From Thermoplasmata archaeon (GTDB taxonomy: Archaea > Thermoplasmatota > E2 > DHVEG-1 > B18-G2): 35,634 bases of DNA. Made by a program: the position numbers and the translations under genes. Under the pieces are notes generated by a model. It searched no databases, was not told the DNA's origin, and saw only the letters and a program-made list of their open reading frames with translations. The DNA lies in the NCBI GenBank assembly GCA_021161865.1, contig JAGGZU010000041.1:1-35634 (forward strand), read 5' to 3'. This document shows, piece by piece, positions 26,148 to 35,634 of the stretch (the stretch's first letter is position 1; every line of letters starts with the position of its first letter).

Positions 26148-27794
26148 ATGAAGAACATGTTGAGTGGTGCTTCTAAAAAGGAGGACAGGTATGAGGAGAT
26201 GTACAGGAACTTTAAATGGAATGTTCCAGAGTACTACAATTTTGGTTTTGATGTTGTTGACAGGTGGGCTGAGGACAGGACTAAACTAGCTTTGATTTCC
26301 ATTGATAGAACAGGGAAACATGATAGGTATCACACATTTTATGACCTCAGTGTTGCGTCGAACAGGTTTGCTAACGTGCTTAGAAATATTGGTGTGAAAA
26401 AAGGAGATCGTGTGCTTGTTATCCTTCAGAGCATACCTGAGTGGTATATTGCGTTGATTGGCATGTTTAAACTTGGTGTTGTACCTATGCCTGGAACCGT
26501 GTTGCTTACAGCAAAGGACATTGAGTACCGTATCAACCGTGCAGAGGCTTGTATGGTGCTCACAGACCTTGATCATGCGGATAGTGTGGAGGCGGTGAAG
26601 GCTAACTGCCCAACGTTGAAACATATGATGCTTGTTGACGGTAAAAGAGCTGGTTGGTACAACTTTTATGAGGAGATGAGCGAGGCTTCACCAGAGCTTT
26701 CCCAAGAGGGGGTTGGTAAAACTAGGTCTACGGATCCAATGCTTATCTATTTCACCTCCGGTACCACCGGTCACCCTAAAATGGTTCTTCACACTCATAG
26801 TTATCCTCTTGGTCATGAGGTGACCGCTAAGTTCGCGCAGGCTTTGACTGATAAGGATTTGCATTGGACTGTTTCTGAAACCGGTTGGGCGAAGGCTGCC
26901 TGGGGTAAGCTTTTTGGTCAGATGATTGTTGGAGCCGCTATTATTCAGTGGGAGACACCTGGTAGGTTTGACCCTGATGGTTTACTGAGGGCTATGGAGA
27001 AGTATGGTGTAACAACCTTTTGCGCTCCACCAACGGTTTACCGGATGCTTATCCAGCTTGATCTCTCCAAGTATAATCTTAAGCTTCGTCATTGTATGAG
27101 CGCTGGTGAGCCACTCAACCCGGAGGTTATAAGGGTTTGGAAGAAAGCCTTTGGTTTAGACATCTATGATTTTTATGGTCAAACCGAGACCGTTTGTGTA
27201 CTGTCCAACTACCCTTTTATGCCCATCAAGTATGGTTCAGTGGGGAAACCAACACCTGGTCATGATGTGAGGATAGTGGACGACGATGGAAACGAGTTGA
27301 AGCCAGGTGAAGTTGGCAACATAGCCCTCTATATTGGTAAGGAGCGTCCACCAGGTTTGTTCAAGGAGTATTGGAAGGATGAGGAGGCGATGAAGGAAGC
27401 ATTCAGAGGGGACTATTATTTCACAGGTGATCTTGGTTACAAGGATGAGGATGGTTATTTCTGGTTTGTTGGTCGTAGAGATGATGTGATAAAATCTTCT
27501 GGTTATCGTATAGGCCCTTTTGAGGTGGAGTCTGCTTTGATGGAGCATCCAGCTGTTGCTGAGTGTGCTGTCGTTGGCGTACCTGACCCACAGGGAATAA
27601 GGGGGACTGTAGTCAAGGCCTTCGTCGTTCTTGCAAAGGGTTTTAAACCATCTGAGACGCTTACAAAGGGGCTTCAGGATCATGTGAAGAAAACCACTGC
27701 ACCGTACAAGTACCCACGTATAGTGGAGTACGTTGATGAGTTACCGAAGACTATTTCAGGTAAGATACTTAGACGTGAACTTAGGAAAAAATGA
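26148..27794 (+). CDS. AMP-forming acyl-CoA synthetase (MACS/medium or branched-chain-like)
   Basis: ORF from GTG 26139; ATG 26148 likely. LIYFTSGTTGHPKMVLHTH, YDFYGQTETV, YFTGDLGYKDEDGYFWFVGRRDDVIKSSGYRIGPFEVES, KTISGKILRRELR. Confidence 0.95.
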   Translation: MKNMLSGASKKEDRYEEMYRNFKWNVPEYYNFGFDVVDRWAEDRTKLALISIDRTGKHDRYHTFYDLSVASNRFANVLRNIGVKKGDRVLVILQSIPEWYIALIGMFKLGVVPMPGTVLLTAKDIEYRINRAEACMVLTDLDHADSVEAVKANCPTLKHMMLVDGKRAGWYNFYEEMSEASPELSQEGVGKTRSTDPMLIYFTSGTTGHPKMVLHTHSYPLGHEVTAKFAQALTDKDLHWTVSETGWAKAAWGKLFGQMIVGAAIIQWETPGRFDPDGLLRAMEKYGVTTFCAPPTVYRMLIQLDLSKYNLKLRHCMSAGEPLNPEVIRVWKKAFGLDIYDFYGQTETVCVLSNYPFMPIKYGSVGKPTPGHDVRIVDDDGNELKPGEVGNIALYIGKERPPGLFKEYWKDEEAMKEAFRGDYYFTGDLGYKDEDGYFWFVGRRDDVIKSSGYRIGPFEVESALMEHPAVAECAVVGVPDPQGIRGTVVKAFVVLAKGFKPSETLTKGLQDHVKKTTAPYKYPRIVEYVDELPKTISGKILRRELRKK

Positions 27795-27802
27795 AAAAGG
27801 TT

Positions 27803-29407
27803 TTACATTCTGTACATTGTTGGTTTCCACTTTGGTATTGGTGCGTTGAGTGCAGCTGATATACCTAAACCCAGTACCATTCTTGTGTCAGCTGGGTCGA
27901 TAACACCATCATCCCATATCCTCGCTGTGCTGTAGTATGGGCTTCCCTCTCTCTCATATTTTTTGAGTATAGGTTCTATGATGGCTTTTTCCTCCTCCTT
28001 TGTCAAGGTTTTTCCTTTACGCCAAAGCTGGTCTTTTTTTACGGTTAAAAGCACGTTCGCTGCCTGTTCGCCACCCATAACTGAGATTCTAGCGTTTGGC
28101 CACATCCAAAGCTGCCTTGGCTGGTAGGCTCTACCACACATCCCATAGTTTCCTGCACCGAAGGAACCGCCTATTATAACAGTGAACTTTGGAACGTTTG
28201 CTGTGGTTACTGCACTAACCATTTTCGCTCCATCCTTTGCTATACCGCCTGCCTCGTATTTTTTTCCAACCATGAAACCTGTTATGTTCTGTAGAAACAC
28301 TAATGGTATTTTTCGTTGACAGCATATCTCTATGAAATGTGTTCCTTTGAGTGCAGATTCAGAGAACAGTACACCATTGTTTGCGAGTATACCAACAGGA
28401 TAACCCATGATTCTTGCAAAACCACACACAAGTGTAGTACCATAGAGTGCTTTGAATTCATGGAATTTTGACCCATCCACCAGTCTAGCTATGATTTCTC
28501 TGACCTCGAAGGGTTTCCTGGGATCCTTTGATATTACCCCATAGATTTCTTTTATATCATACAGTGGTTCCTCAGGTTTTTTGACATCAAGCTGTGTTTT
28601 CTCAGGTCTATTGAGGTTTTCAACAATGTTTCTCGCTATCTGTATAGCCTCCATGTCGTTGTGCGCGTAATGGTCTGCAACCCCACTTTCCCTGCAGTGT
28701 ACGTCTGCTCCACCAAGCTCCTCAGCTGTGACTTCTTCACCAGTTGCTGCTTTAACAAGAGGTGGACCGCCGAGGAAGATTGTACCAGTGCCTTTGACGA
28801 TTATTGTTTCATCGGACATAGCAGGTACGTATGCTCCTCCGGCGGTGCAGGAGCCCATGACAACAGCTATTTGAGGTATACCCATTGATGACATCTTGGC
28901 TTGGTTGTAGAATATTCTACCAAAATGTTCTCTGTCAGGGAAAACCTCATCCTGCATTGGTAGGAATGCTCCACCAGAATCAACAAGGTATATGCACGGT
29001 AGGTTGTTTTCCATTGCTATCTCTTGAGCGCGGAGATGTTTTTTTACAGTCATCGGGTAGTAGGTTCCACCTGTTACTGTGGCATCGTTTGCTATAACAA
29101 CAACCTCTCGTCCATGGATGATTCCTATCCCTGTTATAATGCCTGCAGCGGGAGCCTTGTTGTCGTACATGTCGTAGGCAGCAAGAGGGTTGAACTCCAT
29201 GAAGGGTGTGTCTGGGTCAAGGAGCGCTTCTATTCTTTCCCTGGCAAGCATTTTGCCACGTGATTTATGAAGTTTTATTCTCTCCTCTCCTCCTTTAGAT
29301 GCTTCAGCGATTTTGGCTTTTAAATCTTTGACAAGTTTCTCATAGTGGGCATAGTTTTCTTTAAACTCTTTGCTTGATGTGTCAATGTGACTCTCAATCA
29401 CATCCAT
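27803..29407 (-). CDS. Acyl-CoA carboxylase carboxyltransferase, best fit 3-methylcrotonyl-CoA carboxylase beta
   Basis: [122 protein letters not shown]. Confidence 0.9.
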   Translation of the reverse strand: MDVIESHIDTSSKEFKENYAHYEKLVKDLKAKIAEASKGGEERIKLHKSRGKMLARERIEALLDPDTPFMEFNPLAAYDMYDNKAPAAGIITGIGIIHGREVVVIANDATVTGGTYYPMTVKKHLRAQEIAMENNLPCIYLVDSGGAFLPMQDEVFPDREHFGRIFYNQAKMSSMGIPQIAVVMGSCTAGGAYVPAMSDETIIVKGTGTIFLGGPPLVKAATGEEVTAEELGGADVHCRESGVADHYAHNDMEAIQIARNIVENLNRPEKTQLDVKKPEEPLYDIKEIYGVISKDPRKPFEVREIIARLVDGSKFHEFKALYGTTLVCGFARIMGYPVGILANNGVLFSESALKGTHFIEICCQRKIPLVFLQNITGFMVGKKYEAGGIAKDGAKMVSAVTTANVPKFTVIIGGSFGAGNYGMCGRAYQPRQLWMWPNARISVMGGEQAANVLLTVKKDQLWRKGKTLTKEEEKAIIEPILKKYEREGSPYYSTARIWDDGVIDPADTRMVLGLGISAALNAPIPKWKPTMYRM

Positions 29408-29411
29408 TTTT

Positions 29412-29903
29412 TTATTCCTCCTTCTTTTCAATTTCCACCGTGATTTCTCCAAGTTCTATCTGATCTTTCTCTTTGAAGTTAACCTTTTTTACCATTCCAT
29501 CATATGGCGCTTTTATGAGGTACTCCATCTTCATGGCCTCTATGACCATGAGCACATCTCCTTTTTTAACTGCATCTCCCTTTTTCACGTTAACCCGCAC
29601 GACTTTCCCTGATATTGGTGAGGAGAGATTTCCCTCTTTTTTCTCCATTCTTTTTCTACCCGTTAAAGGTACAGGTTTAACTTTGAAGACATCACCGTCT
29701 ATGAAAACAAACTTACCGTTTTTTCCCTCAGCGACAACACATTTTATGTACCTGTCGCCAAGCTTTATTTTGAGTTGACCTGGTTTAACCTCCTCTGCTT
29801 CAACGGTGTAGGTGGTGTTGTCGTAGGTAACAAGGTATTTATCTTCTTTTCTTTCGACCTCAACATTGTAAACATGGTTTTCGTACTCATAGTTGATGAA
29901 CAT
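29412..29903 (-). CDS. Biotin carboxyl carrier protein with N-terminal BT-like beta domain
   Basis: Biotinylation site [17 protein letters not shown]; preceding ~80 aa of beta-rich sequence; ORF from 29912, start probably M at 29903. Confidence 0.88.
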   Translation of the reverse strand: MFINYEYENHVYNVEVERKEDKYLVTYDNTTYTVEAEEVKPGQLKIKLGDRYIKCVVAEGKNGKFVFIDGDVFKVKPVPLTGRKRMEKKEGNLSSPISGKVVRVNVKKGDAVKKGDVLMVIEAMKMEYLIKAPYDGMVKKVNFKEKDQIELGEITVEIEKKEE

Positions 29904-29904
29904 G

Positions 29905-31401
29905 CTACACACCTATCCTCCATCTACCAGTGTGTTTCCATGGTGAATGCGGATCAGGTTCCTTGTATCTAACCACTTCCTCTCGTTTTGGATGCAGGGC
30001 ATTATAGATTGCAAGACCTATAATGGCATCAAGTGGCAGTCCTTTTTGTTGTTCACCCCAGTCTTTGAAGTAAGTGTCTATGAAGTGTGTTGTGATGTTT
30101 CCTCTTCTAAAAGCTTCATGTTTCAAAACCCTTTTCAGAAATGGAATGTTTGTTGTAACTCCCAGTATAACATACCTTGACAGAGCCCATATCATTTTGT
30201 TTATGCTTTCCTCCCTGTTTTCGCCACCGACTATGAGTTTGGCAAGCATTGGATCATAGTAGGGTGTTATCTCTAACCCTGTTTCGATTCCAGCATCATT
30301 CCTTATGTTTGGACCCAGTGGCATCTCCACTTTTTCTAGTACTCCAACGCTCGGCAGGAAACCATGAGCTGGATCCTCAGCATATATCCTGCATTCCAAG
30401 GCGTGCCCCCTTTGGTGAACATCCTTTTGAGTGAGGTCGAGTTCTTTTCCAGCAGCGATTTTTATCTGACGTTTAACGATGTCTACACCTGTAGTCATCT
30501 CTGTGATTGGATGCTCGACTTGTAACCTCGTATTCATCTCCATGAAATAGTAGTTTAGGTTGCCATCGACCATAAACTCTATGGTGCCAGCATTTGTGTA
30601 ACCAACCGCTTCTGCAGCTTTAACAGCAGCCTCACCCATCTCTTTTCTTAAATCCTTTGTCATAACAGGAGAAGGTGTTTCTTCTATGATTTTTTGATGC
30701 CTTCTTTGGATGGAGCATTCTCTTTCAAACAGATGTATGATGTTGCCGTGTTCGTCAGCAAGTATCTGAAACTCTATGTGCCGTGGTTTGTCAAGGTATC
30801 TTTCAAGGAAAACCATGTCGTTTCCAAAGGAGGATTTTGCTTCACGTTTCGCGCTTTCTATGGATTCTTCAAGGTTTTCTTCTGAGTGAACGATTTTCAT
30901 TCCTTTCCCGCCACCGCCGGCAACAGCTTTAACAAGCAGAGGGAAACCTATCTTTTTTCCCTCTTTAACCAGTATTTTTGTGTCCTGTTTAAGCCCATGG
31001 TAACCCGGGATAATAGGTACACCTGCTTTTTCCATTGTTTTTTTGGCTTTTATTTTGTCACCCATGAGCGCGATAACCCTTGCATCTGGACCTATGAATT
31101 TCAATCCACTGTCCCTGCAAGCCTGCGCGAAATCAGGGTTTTCAGCCAGGAAACCATAACCCGGGTGTATGGCTTCAGCTCCCTTTTTTTCAGCTGCTTC
31201 AATGATCTTTCCTATGTTTAGGTAGCTCTCAGATGGTGTGGGGTCGCCAAGGTTCACTGATTCATCAGCTAGGTTTACATGTGGTGCTTTTTCATCAACC
31301 TTGGAGTAGACTGCAACGGTTTCTATCCCCATCTCCTTGCATGCATGGATCACTCTGATTGCTATTTCTCCACGGTTTGCTATCAGGATCTTTTTGAACA
31401 C
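29905..31401 (-). CDS. Biotin carboxylase subunit of an acyl-CoA carboxylase
   Basis: GTG start at 31401 preceded by ggaggg; VFKKILIANRGEIAIRVIHACKEMGIETVAVYS; AVAGGGGKGMKIV; ERYLDKPRHIEFQILAD; FMEMNTRLQVEHPITEMTTG. Confidence 0.95.
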   Translation of the reverse strand: MFKKILIANRGEIAIRVIHACKEMGIETVAVYSKVDEKAPHVNLADESVNLGDPTPSESYLNIGKIIEAAEKKGAEAIHPGYGFLAENPDFAQACRDSGLKFIGPDARVIALMGDKIKAKKTMEKAGVPIIPGYHGLKQDTKILVKEGKKIGFPLLVKAVAGGGGKGMKIVHSEENLEESIESAKREAKSSFGNDMVFLERYLDKPRHIEFQILADEHGNIIHLFERECSIQRRHQKIIEETPSPVMTKDLRKEMGEAAVKAAEAVGYTNAGTIEFMVDGNLNYYFMEMNTRLQVEHPITEMTTGVDIVKRQIKIAAGKELDLTQKDVHQRGHALECRIYAEDPAHGFLPSVGVLEKVEMPLGPNIRNDAGIETGLEITPYYDPMLAKLIVGGENREESINKMIWALSRYVILGVTTNIPFLKRVLKHEAFRRGNITTHFIDTYFKDWGEQQKGLPLDAIIGLAIYNALHPKREEVVRYKEPDPHSPWKHTGRWRIGV

Positions 31402-31402
31402 C

Positions 31403-32185
31403 CTATTCCCTCCAACTTGGTTTCTTTTTTTCAAGAAAAGCACGTATCCCTTCTTGTCCCTCCTTTGACACTCTAAGTTCGGCTATCTTCTTCACCGTAT
31501 ACTCCTTGTATTCTCCTGTTTTCAGCTCCTGATACATTCTTACAAGGTTTTTCACCTCTTTCACAGCATTTGGACCTGATGTTAGCGTTAGGTTAACATA
31601 TTTTTTTATGGTTTCATCAAGCAAATCCTGTGGAACAACATGGTCGATTAAACCCATATGTTCCGCGTACTGGGAGTCGAAACGTTCACCTGTTATAAAG
31701 AGTCGTCTGGTGTTTGCTATGCCTATGCGTCTTATCACGTATGGGGAGATTACAGCAGGTATTATACCCAGTTTCACCTCGCTGAACGCGAACTTTAGGT
31801 TGGGGGTGGCTACGTTTATGTCACATACGGCAAGTAAGCCTAGTCCTCCACCGAAGGCATGCCCGTTTATTCTTCCAATAACAGGTTTTGAACAGTTGTC
31901 AATGGTTTCGTATAAGTCAAGCAGAAGCCTGCTGTCACTGATGTTTTCCTCCATGGTGTAGTCAGCCATACTCTTCATCCAGTTTAGGTCCGCACCAGCG
32001 CAGAAGGATTTACCGTTTCCTGTTAAAACAACGACTCTAATCTGTTCATCTGAGTTTATTTTTTTAAAACAGGAGGTAAGTTCTTTCATCATCTTTTCGT
32101 TCATTGCGTTGTGAACCTCTGGTCTATCCAATGCTATTGTAATAGTTTTTTCTTCTTTTGTAACAGCAATGGTTTCGTAACTCAT
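31403..32185 (-). CDS. Enoyl-CoA hydratase family, best fit methylglutaconyl-CoA hydratase
   Basis: SFCAGADLNWMKSMADYT (the ADLNWMK motif is characteristic of methylglutaconyl-CoA hydratases), NGHAFGGGLGLLAVCD, FAFSEVKLGIIPAVISPYV. Confidence 0.88.
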   Translation of the reverse strand: MSYETIAVTKEEKTITIALDRPEVHNAMNEKMMKELTSCFKKINSDEQIRVVVLTGNGKSFCAGADLNWMKSMADYTMEENISDSRLLLDLYETIDNCSKPVIGRINGHAFGGGLGLLAVCDINVATPNLKFAFSEVKLGIIPAVISPYVIRRIGIANTRRLFITGERFDSQYAEHMGLIDHVVPQDLLDETIKKYVNLTLTSGPNAVKEVKNLVRMYQELKTGEYKEYTVKKIAELRVSKEGQEGIRAFLEKKKPSWRE

Positions 32186-32300
32186 ACTTCTCCCCTGGAG
32201 GTTTCAAGCAGTATATAATGGTTGCTCGCCGATTACCGCTTCGATAAATAAAAGTTTCTATGTTTTTTACAGCATTTGTCGATATTATAAAAGAAACAAG

Positions 32301-32315
32301 CAAAAAATATATAAA
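32301..32315 (+). promoter_or_regulatory. Candidate TATA box upstream of small acidic ORF
   Basis: caaaaaatatataaag about 40-50 nt upstream of ATG 32354. Confidence 0.45.
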
Positions 32316-32353
32316 GAAGCTCATACCTATTGATACGTGGAGGGAATGATAAC

Positions 32354-32542
32354 ATGGAAGAAACCACTGTAAAAACCGACAACTTGAGGAAACTCCTCCT
32401 CGATGAGAGTGTTGGGGATACTCCTGAGGATGAACTTGCTTTCTTCATGAACAGGTTCAACTTGGACATAGAAACCGTTGAGGCTATGCCAGCATTTGAG
32501 GAGCACATCAAACCAATCTTCTCAGCGAAGGAAGAGGATTAA
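32354..32542 (+). CDS. Small acidic hypothetical protein (62 aa)
   Basis: METTT-type start MEETTVKTDNLRKLLLDESVGDTPEDELAFFMNRFNLDIETVEAMPAFEEHIKPIFSAKEED; strong TATA and ggaggg upstream. Confidence 0.6.
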   Translation: MEETTVKTDNLRKLLLDESVGDTPEDELAFFMNRFNLDIETVEAMPAFEEHIKPIFSAKEED

Positions 32543-32622
32543 ACCACCAAGATTGAAATTCTAGGATTTTTTACGAAATAAATATAAGGCAAAAGTAGAT
32601 ACCTCTGAGCGGAGGGTAATTG

Positions 32623-33840
32623 ATGAATCTAGAGCGGTTATTCTCAGGAAGGACAAAAACGATGCGTCCTTCAGAAATTAGAGAGCTCCTAAAGCTTACG
32701 CAGAATCCTGAAATTATATCATTTGCTGGTGGTTTACCAAACCCCTCGTCGTTTCCAATAGATGAGATGCAGAATGTCTGCATAGATGTGCTGAAGAAAC
32801 ATGGTAAACTGGCTCTTCAATATGGACCTACAGAGGGTATGCGGCCTTTGAGAAACTCTTTGGCAAACAGGGCGAAGAAGGAAGGGATAGACGCATCATC
32901 GGATAATGTTTTGATAACCTCTGGCTCTCAGCAGGGTTTGGATGTGCTTGGAAGGGTTTTTCTTGATCCCGGTGACACGATAATAGTTGGCTTGCCAACA
33001 TATCTTGGTGCGTTGAATGCGTTCCGTGCCTATGAAGTAAACTTTGCCGGTATTCCTCTTGACAAAGATGGCATGCAGGTTGATTTACTTGAAGAAAAGG
33101 TGAAGGAGTTAAACAAAAAGGGTGTGACGCCAAAGTTTATTTATTTGGTTCCAACATTTCAAAACCCTGCAGGCGTGGTGATGCCTGAGAGTAGAAGGAG
33201 AAGGGTTGTTGATATTGCAAATGAGTATGACCTTATAGTTATTGAGGATGATCCCTATAGTAAGCTTAGGTTTGAGGGCGACCATATTAAACCAATAAAA
33301 TCCTTTGATGACGAGGGTAGGGTCATTTATCTCTCAACGTTCTCCAAAATTCTTTCCCCTGGTTTCAGATTGGCGTGGATGATTGCATCAGAGCCTCTCA
33401 TAAGAAAGCTAACCATTGGTAAACAAGCTCTTGATCTCTGCACAAACACCTTCGTTCAGTTTATTGCAAACGAGTTCATAGAGAAAGGTTCTCTTGATTT
33501 ACATATAATGAAGATTATAGAGATGTATCGACCAAAGAGGGATATTATGATGGAGTCGATAAAAAAATACTTTCCGTCTGATACGGTGTGTCATAAACCA
33601 AAGGGTGGTATGTTTGCATGGGCCACTATCCCTGGACCAATTGATACCGAGGAGATGTTTCTCGATGCCATTAAAGAAAAGGTTGCCTACATCCATGGTA
33701 AAGCGTTTTATGTTGATGGTGGTGGGGCAAACTCCATGCGTCTAAACTTTTCCTACTCCTCAAACCAGACGATAGAGGAAGGTATGAAGCGGCTTGGGAA
33801 GGTGATAGAGAGAAAGCTGAAAGAAGCGGCTGCACAATGA
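32623..33840 (+). CDS. PLP-dependent class I/II aminotransferase (2-aminoadipate/LysN-like, MocR-type domain)
   Basis: ISFAGGLPNPSSFPIDEM, LITSGSQQGLDVLGRVFLDPGDTIIVGLPTYLGAL, VPTFQNPAGVVM, STFSKILSPGFRLAWM. Confidence 0.92.
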   Translation: MNLERLFSGRTKTMRPSEIRELLKLTQNPEIISFAGGLPNPSSFPIDEMQNVCIDVLKKHGKLALQYGPTEGMRPLRNSLANRAKKEGIDASSDNVLITSGSQQGLDVLGRVFLDPGDTIIVGLPTYLGALNAFRAYEVNFAGIPLDKDGMQVDLLEEKVKELNKKGVTPKFIYLVPTFQNPAGVVMPESRRRRVVDIANEYDLIVIEDDPYSKLRFEGDHIKPIKSFDDEGRVIYLSTFSKILSPGFRLAWMIASEPLIRKLTIGKQALDLCTNTFVQFIANEFIEKGSLDLHIMKIIEMYRPKRDIMMESIKKYFPSDTVCHKPKGGMFAWATIPGPIDTEEMFLDAIKEKVAYIHGKAFYVDGGGANSMRLNFSYSSNQTIEEGMKRLGKVIERKLKEAAAQ

Positions 33841-35420
33841 AAGTGTGGATGAAAAAAACAGGAAAGGTTTTTTCTGTTGCCTTGTTACTTTTTTTGTCCA
33901 TGTTCTCTGGCTGTATAAACCCTTTTCAAACAGGCTCCTGCAAGTTTATCTCATATGAGATAATAGATGATGATGGTTATGCTGCCCTCAGGGTCGAGGT
34001 TAATGCAACAAGTGGTTTAACGCTTAAACTGCTAGGTCCTTTTAACAACCTAGTTGGAGAAAAACAGCTTGAAAATGGTGTTCAAACCGTCACCATTGAT
34101 TTAGCAGAGAGTTATGAAACCCCTGCTGATGGCTCCTATACTCTAAAGGTTTACAATGGAGGAACAAATGTTGTTACTAAGAAGAGTTTTGTTGTTACTC
34201 CTACATCTTTATCCATATCAGATTTTAGAGGGAGGTGGTGGAAGGAGGGAGTGGATAGTTATTCGTTGATAGAGGTTGTTTTATCCATTGAAAACAATGG
34301 GAACGCCCCTGTTTATCTTAAAGAGATGAATGTTACCGTTGACGGCGTCAGCAGTTTTACAGCCCCCATCTTCAATGGCACGGTTGAAGGTAAAACATCA
34401 AAGGGTGTTGCTTCCTCATTTTATGTACCTGGTTTAGATGAGTCGGAGCATGTTTTTGTTGTAAAGGTTTTTGATTACTCAGGGAATGTTTTGTTTTCAA
34501 AGACGTTCTCTGAGGAACCCTATTATGACTCAGCGATGAAGAGGTTTTCTCTCAGTTGGAAATACAAATGGAGGAGTTTCTCAATTAGTCTACCCTTGCC
34601 TGCAGAACTCCTGAGTTTTTATTCCTCCATTAAAAGACCTGTGATTGAGGATTACTCTTTCTACGTTATATCACCATACGACGACAGCTACGTTGATTTG
34701 GTAACCAGAAGGTTGATTTCTTTGTTCAATGGTGAGGGTGAGGAGTTAATAGACTTTGTTGCATCCTTCGTTCAGAGTATTCCTTATGCGGAGGAAGAAG
34801 GGGAGTACCCTCAGTTTCCCATAGAGCTTCTTAATAATGGTTCTGGTGATTGTGAGGATAAAGCCATTTTTGCTTCATCGATTCTTTACAACCTTGGTTA
34901 CGATGTTGCTCTGCTCAGGTTTCCTGAGCACATGGCTGTTGGTGTTCATCTTCCAGATGTGACCTATGATGGAAGGATATACTATGAGGATGAGTCTGGT
35001 AAAAGATACTTGTTTCTTGAGACCTCGAACACAGCATGGACGCTTGGTAACGCTGATTTAGAATATAGGCATGCAGGTAATTTCACCTTGTATCATGTTA
35101 CATCAAAACCTGTTCTTGTGGAGGAGTGTAAACCCCCGACTAGGTACACGAGTGTGGTTAAGGATTACATTAGTGTGGATACCACTGTGAAAAACATTGG
35201 TACTGAGGATGCAGAGAACGTATATGTTTCGGCTGCTTTTTTGACACAATATGGGGTGGTGGTTAATGGTGAAAAATCCTCCCTTTTTACCGTAGCTGCT
35301 GGGAGGGAGAAACGTGTTTCTTTTACAGTTGATTACCCTGATGTTACGGTTGTTAAGGTTTATGTTAGAGTGGTTTATGAGGATAAGATTTCTACTGAGG
35401 CAACCTTTGTCTTCGCCTAA
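33837..35420 (+). CDS. Secreted lipoprotein with C-terminal transglutaminase-like domain and CARDB-like segments
   Basis: Signal with lipobox FLSMFSGC; NNGSGDCEDKAIFASSILYNLGYDVALLRFPEHMAVGVHL...YLFLETS (Cys/His/Asp-type arrangement). Confidence 0.8.
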   Translation: MKVWMKKTGKVFSVALLLFLSMFSGCINPFQTGSCKFISYEIIDDDGYAALRVEVNATSGLTLKLLGPFNNLVGEKQLENGVQTVTIDLAESYETPADGSYTLKVYNGGTNVVTKKSFVVTPTSLSISDFRGRWWKEGVDSYSLIEVVLSIENNGNAPVYLKEMNVTVDGVSSFTAPIFNGTVEGKTSKGVASSFYVPGLDESEHVFVVKVFDYSGNVLFSKTFSEEPYYDSAMKRFSLSWKYKWRSFSISLPLPAELLSFYSSIKRPVIEDYSFYVISPYDDSYVDLVTRRLISLFNGEGEELIDFVASFVQSIPYAEEEGEYPQFPIELLNNGSGDCEDKAIFASSILYNLGYDVALLRFPEHMAVGVHLPDVTYDGRIYYEDESGKRYLFLETSNTAWTLGNADLEYRHAGNFTLYHVTSKPVLVEECKPPTRYTSVVKDYISVDTTVKNIGTEDAENVYVSAAFLTQYGVVVNGEKSSLFTVAAGREKRVSFTVDYPDVTVVKVYVRVVYEDKISTEATFVFA

Positions 35421-35448
35421 AAATATTGGAGAAAGGTAGGTTTTTTAT

Positions 35449-35634
35449 CTAAAACTCTTCTGAGCCCTCTGGTTCTCCTTTTGAACCCTTGGATTTTTCC
35501 TCCATCTCTTTTGATGCTATGACGTCGTCTATTCTCAGTATCATTGTTGCTGCTTCTGATGATGCCTGTATCTCCTGCATGCTGACACGTAGTGGTTCTA
35601 TAACATTGTTTTTCAACATGTCATCTATTTCTCC
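35449..35634 (-). CDS. Thermosome subunit, C-terminal fragment (runs off window)
   Basis: Hand-translated from the complement: [61 protein letters not shown]; absent from the ORF track because the start lies outside. Confidence 0.95.
   Translation of the reverse strand, partial: GEIDDMLKNNVIEPLRVSMQEIQASSEAATMILRIDDVIASKEMEEKSKGSKGEPEGSEEF

Noticed and set aside
28661-29263. Plus-strand ORFs 28661..28888, 28885..29097, 29024..29263
   Set aside because: Antisense shadows of the strongly conserved carboxyltransferase gene; no family resemblance.
27803-31401. Propionyl-CoA or acetyl-CoA carboxylase
   Set aside because: The [19 protein letters not shown] and [28 protein letters not shown] motifs fit MCC beta better, and the neighbouring hydratase has the methylglutaconyl-CoA hydratase motif. 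Not absolute without a tree.
1-35634. tRNA, rRNA, CRISPR array, transposase or phage genes
   Set aside because: None recognised by reading; coding density leaves few gaps large enough, and no repeats with regular spacers were seen.

Overview
This 35.6 kb window is archaeal chromosome, AT-rich and densely coded. Evidence: CarS, thermosome, Tsr3, Taw2/Trm5-type methyltransferase, DUF424, archaeal-type TIM and TATA boxes. It is probably from a Euryarchaeota/Thermoplasmatota-type lineage; a protein-degrading sediment lineage such as MBG-D would fit, but that is inference. I saw no rRNA, tRNA, CRISPR array or transposase. The layout is: (1) a membrane-anchored clostripain plus glycosidase-like protein; (2) a stretch of RNA-metabolism and housekeeping genes at about 3.4-14.4 kb; (3) a membrane-protein-rich stretch at about 14.4-18.6 kb with two damaged genes, a homopolymer-frameshifted DUF2085 gene and an ABC transporter collapsed by internal deletion; (4) a sugar-phosphate trio (TIM, Rpe, transaldolase); (5) an acyl-CoA/leucine catabolism cluster at 21-32.2 kb. 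That cluster holds DUF35, thiolase, a fused CoA-transferase, acyl-CoA dehydrogenase, acyl-CoA synthetase, a split 3-methylcrotonyl-CoA carboxylase and methylglutaconyl-CoA hydratase. It would deliver leucine carbon to HMG-CoA, the precursor of archaeal isoprenoid lipids. The window ends with an aminotransferase coupled to a transglutaminase-like lipoprotein and a partial thermosome gene. The most interesting items are the leucine-to-HMG-CoA module, the clostripain/glycosidase fusion, the adjacent acp-transferase genes, the ABC transporter deletion scar and a degenerate PrsW-like protein.
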